Assembly: GCA_946885425.1 (NCBI GenBank)
Contig: CAMPGJ010000062.1
Location: 1 to 6,579 of the forward strand
Length of the DNA: 6,579 nt
Direction of reading: 5' to 3'
DNA from: an uncultured bacterium
GTDB taxonomy: Bacteria > Patescibacteria > Microgenomatia > Levybacterales > UBA12049
Position 1 is the first letter of the stretch. Every line of letters starts with the position of its first letter. The notes under the pieces are model-generated. The model had not been told where the DNA came from and did not search any database. It saw nothing but the letters and a program-made list of their open reading frames with translations. This document shows positions 4,790-6,579 of this stretch, one piece after another. A program made the translations under genes and the position numbers.

Positions 4790-5320
4790 TTAAAACATTA
4801 CCTGTATATCTGTCGGAGCATCAACATCGATCATAAATTGACCCATGATTGCTTCTCCATCTGCTATAGTGCTTGTGACCTCTCCATCAAGCTGAGCATT
4901 ATAAGTCTTATCTCCATCGTCATTGTGAAGTACTGCAACAAGTGTTTCACCATCTTTCGTTGCACGTGTAAGAGTTACTGTTACTCCTGTGCTCTCACCG
5001 GCAGGAAGATAGGCGCTGGTTCCAAGAACTGCACCCGGCTCGCCATTTACTGATTCATGAATAACTACGTATCCGCCAAGTCCTTCCGGGTTAAGATATA
5101 CCTGAGAAGCAACTACTTCAGAACCCGGGCGCTGATCCATGACCATGACAGCATTAGGTTCAGCGAGCATTCCCATAGTATCTTCTCCTGTCGGAGTTGT
5201 TGTTGCCACTTGATTTATATCAGTTGTCGGATATTCATCACGAGTTGACATGATGGCTCCTGCAATAATGAGCAAAATTACTATAATGAGTACTATATAC
5301 CCCGTTTTTTTACCATCCAT
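4790..5320 (-). CDS. Membrane-anchored DUF7282-like surface protein
   Basis: A 176-residue protein with a short basic start (MDGKKTG), one hydrophobic helix at about 7-24 (GYIVLIIVILLIIAGAIM), a Thr/Pro-rich linker (about 25-50) and an extracellular beta-rich domain (about 55-176). The domain carries the pattern of the DUF7282 family known from surface proteins of haloarchaea: VYLNPEGLGGYVVIHE (74-89), LGTSAYLPAGES (99-110), VTVTLTRA then ETLVAVLHND (113-134). It has a single Cys-free chain with no catalytic signature; function is unknown. The helix may be an uncleaved anchor or a signal peptide. It lies 58 bp downstream of dnaJ and has its own AT-rich promoter region and a strong terminator, so it is probably monocistronic. 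The family call is from memory of the pattern and needs a profile search. Confidence 0.75.
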   Translation of the reverse strand: MDGKKTGYIVLIIVILLIIAGAIMSTRDEYPTTDINQVATTTPTGEDTMGMLAEPNAVMVMDQRPGSEVVASQVYLNPEGLGGYVVIHESVNGEPGAVLGTSAYLPAGESTGVTVTLTRATKDGETLVAVLHNDDGDKTYNAQLDGEVTSTIADGEAIMGQFMIDVDAPTDIQVMF

Positions 5321-5326
5321 ATTGTT

Positions 5327-5332
5327 ATATTA
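5327..5332 (-). promoter_or_regulatory. Possible -10 box of the DUF7282 gene
   Basis: Minus-strand TAATAT (5332-5327) ends 6 nt before the ATG. Other TA-rich candidates lie just upstream (TATAAG), and no -35 box or TG extension is evident. There is no Shine-Dalgarno sequence. The spacing again fits a leaderless transcript. Confidence 0.35.
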
Positions 5333-5378
5333 GCTTATATATACTTATAATACCTTAAAATAGGATATTTGTTACTTC

Positions 5379-6440
5379 CTACATGCCTTCTTTGCGCAAC
5401 TCTTCAACAAGTTCTCGCGCTTTCCTTGTTAGTTTCTCTGGAATATCTATTACCACTTTAATGAGCAAATTACCCCGCTTATTTGGTCCTGTTGTCACTC
5501 CCTTTCCTTTAACACGGAGTATCTCACCGGGTTTTATTCCTGGTGGAATAGCTACTTCCAGTTTTCCATCAAGAGTATCAATTGTAAAGGTATTTCCCAA
5601 AAGTGCATCAGAAAGTTTGATCTGAAGGCTCATAACCAGATCACTGCCATGTTTCTGGAATATAGAATGTGGCTTCACCTGCACTTTGATATACAAATCT
5701 CCCGGAGTGCCATTTGGTATTGCTTCGCCTCCTCCTGAAAGTCTGATCATTTCCCCATTTTCTATTCCAGCTGGAATAGAAACAGTCACTTCTTCTTCTT
5801 TCTTAAAAACTCCAACTCCTTTACACTGAGAACACTTTTCTTTTGGCACTGTACCTCTCCCGTGGCACGTTGTACATGTTGTCACTGTTGAAAATGAACC
5901 GAACATCGATGTCCTCGTCTCATGCACTTTACCTTTTCCATTACAGGAAGAACATGTTTCTTTTTGTGTTCCAGGCTCCGCTCCTTCACCTTTACAGCGA
6001 TCACAAACGCTTACTTTATTGAGTACTACCTTCCGTTGGGCTCCAAATACTGATTCTTTAAAGTCAAGCTGCACATCAATTGAAATATCACGGCCTCTTC
6101 TTGAACGCGACTTTCCTCCACCAAAAATATCTCCAAAAATGTCCCCTAAATCAAATTCAAAACCTTGTGCCCCTCCTCCTGTAAAATCAAATCCGCTAAA
6201 GCCTTCAAAACCCTGTCCACCTGCGCCTCCTTCAAATACCCGTCCATATGAATCATACTGAGCACGCTTTTGATCATCTGAAAGCACTCGATATGCCTCA
6301 TTGACCTCTTTAAATTTTGCTTCATCACCTCCTTTTTTGTCAGGATGGTATTTATGTGCCATTTTGTGAAAGGCCTTCTTTATATCCTCTTTTGTGGCAC
6401 TTTTGTCGACACCTAAAATTGTATAATAGTCTTTATCCAT
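5379..6440 (-). CDS. dnaJ: Chaperone DnaJ (type I Hsp40)
   Basis: Co-chaperone that delivers substrates to DnaK and stimulates its ATPase, acting in the cytoplasm. All domains of a type I protein are present in 353 residues (E. coli has 376). These are a J-domain (about 4-67) with the essential HPD at 32-34, a Gly/Phe-rich linker (about 70-110), a zinc-binding domain with four CxxCxGxG-type repeats (C146/C149, C163/C166, C189/C192, C203/C206), and C-terminal substrate-binding domains (about 214-340) including GGGEAIPNGTPGDLYIKV. The ATG at 6440 gives the canonical MDKDYYTILGV. It has no Shine-Dalgarno sequence and probably a leaderless mRNA. No CIRCE element is visible upstream, and neither grpE nor dnaK is adjacent. 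Confidence 0.98.
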   Translation of the reverse strand: MDKDYYTILGVDKSATKEDIKKAFHKMAHKYHPDKKGGDEAKFKEVNEAYRVLSDDQKRAQYDSYGRVFEGGAGGQGFEGFSGFDFTGGGAQGFEFDLGDIFGDIFGGGKSRSRRGRDISIDVQLDFKESVFGAQRKVVLNKVSVCDRCKGEGAEPGTQKETCSSCNGKGKVHETRTSMFGSFSTVTTCTTCHGRGTVPKEKCSQCKGVGVFKKEEEVTVSIPAGIENGEMIRLSGGGEAIPNGTPGDLYIKVQVKPHSIFQKHGSDLVMSLQIKLSDALLGNTFTIDTLDGKLEVAIPPGIKPGEILRVKGKGVTTGPNKRGNLLIKVVIDIPEKLTRKARELVEELRKEGM

Positions 6441-6451
6441 AGCGGTTAAAC

Positions 6452-6460
6452 ATTATATCA
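6452..6460 (-). promoter_or_regulatory. Extended -10 promoter of dnaJ (leaderless)
   Basis: Minus-strand TGA-TATAAT (6460-6452), identical to the extended -10 of the plus-strand sRNA promoter. It ends 11 nt before the dnaJ ATG, so the 5' leader would be about 4 nt. No good -35 box lies 16-18 nt upstream. Confidence 0.6.
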
Positions 6461-6556
6461 TCTTTTTCAAATGAATCAGACTACTTGTATGATACTCCGG
6501 CTCTGGAGCGGGCGCATACATTTTTCTTGAGAACTTGCGTAATGACCATGATGGAG

Positions 6557-6573
6557 TACAGTTCTATACTGTA
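6557..6573. repeat. Inverted repeat near the right edge
   Basis: TACAGT (6557-6562) and ACTGTA (6568-6573) form a perfect 6-bp inverted repeat with a 5-nt spacer. It is about 100 bp upstream of the dnaJ promoter. It could be an operator for a neighbouring gene outside the window. The rest of 6458-6579 shows nothing I can assign. Confidence 0.35.
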
Positions 6574-6579
6574 TCAGAT

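Noticed and set aside
6462..6579. A plus-strand frame open to the right edge (…YDTPALERAHTFFLRTCVMTMMEYSS…).
   Set aside because: No convincing start codon or ribosome site, no recognisable domain, and only about 40 codons visible. It could be chance or the start of an outside gene, so it is not annotated.
6441..6579. A CIRCE/HrcA heat-shock operator upstream of dnaJ.
   Set aside because: No TTAGCACTC-N9-GAGTGCTAA-like repeat; the only inverted repeat (6557-6573) is unrelated and about 100 bp from the promoter.

Overview
All confident genes lie on the minus strand. In transcription order (right to left) they are dnaJ, a membrane-anchored DUF7282-type surface protein, a small IS200/IS605-type insertion with a frameshifted Y1 transposase, glycyl-tRNA synthetase, tryptophanyl-tRNA synthetase, a possible 42-codon ORF, and an archaeal-type aspartyl-tRNA synthetase that runs off the left edge. 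The DNA is AT-rich. Compact genes, a single-chain alpha2-type GlyRS, an archaeal-type AspRS and starts without Shine-Dalgarno sequences suggest a bacterium of the Candidate Phyla Radiation (Patescibacteria). This is inference; no taxonomic marker such as rRNA is present.

The most notable element is the aspS leader (about 1091-1295, minus strand). It holds a full T-box riboswitch: stem II, a IIA/B pseudoknot, stem III, the T-box core, and mutually exclusive antiterminator and terminator. Stem I is reduced to a tiny hairpin with the aspartate codon GAC in its loop. The T-box bulge reads UGGC, which would pair with a tRNA whose discriminator base is G, as in tRNA-Asp. An ultrashort stem I is known from actinobacterial ileS leaders, which act on translation. 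Here it appears with an Asp specifier and a transcription terminator.

The other minus-strand genes look leaderless. dnaJ, glyS and trpS each have a TGn-TAnnnT extended -10 box ending only 7-11 nt before the ATG, and the DUF7282 gene has TAATAT 6 nt before its ATG. Regulation by a long structured leader is therefore the exception in this window.

On the plus strand, the gap between trpS and glyS carries a near-consensus promoter (TTGACC, 17 nt, TGA-TATAAT). It is followed by about 160 nt that can fold with a long closing stem and end in a hairpin and U-run, a candidate small RNA with no recognised family. The IS200-like element sits between the terminator of the DUF7282 gene and the glyS promoter and keeps a hairpin at each end. 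The right edge (6458-6579) holds no gene I can support.
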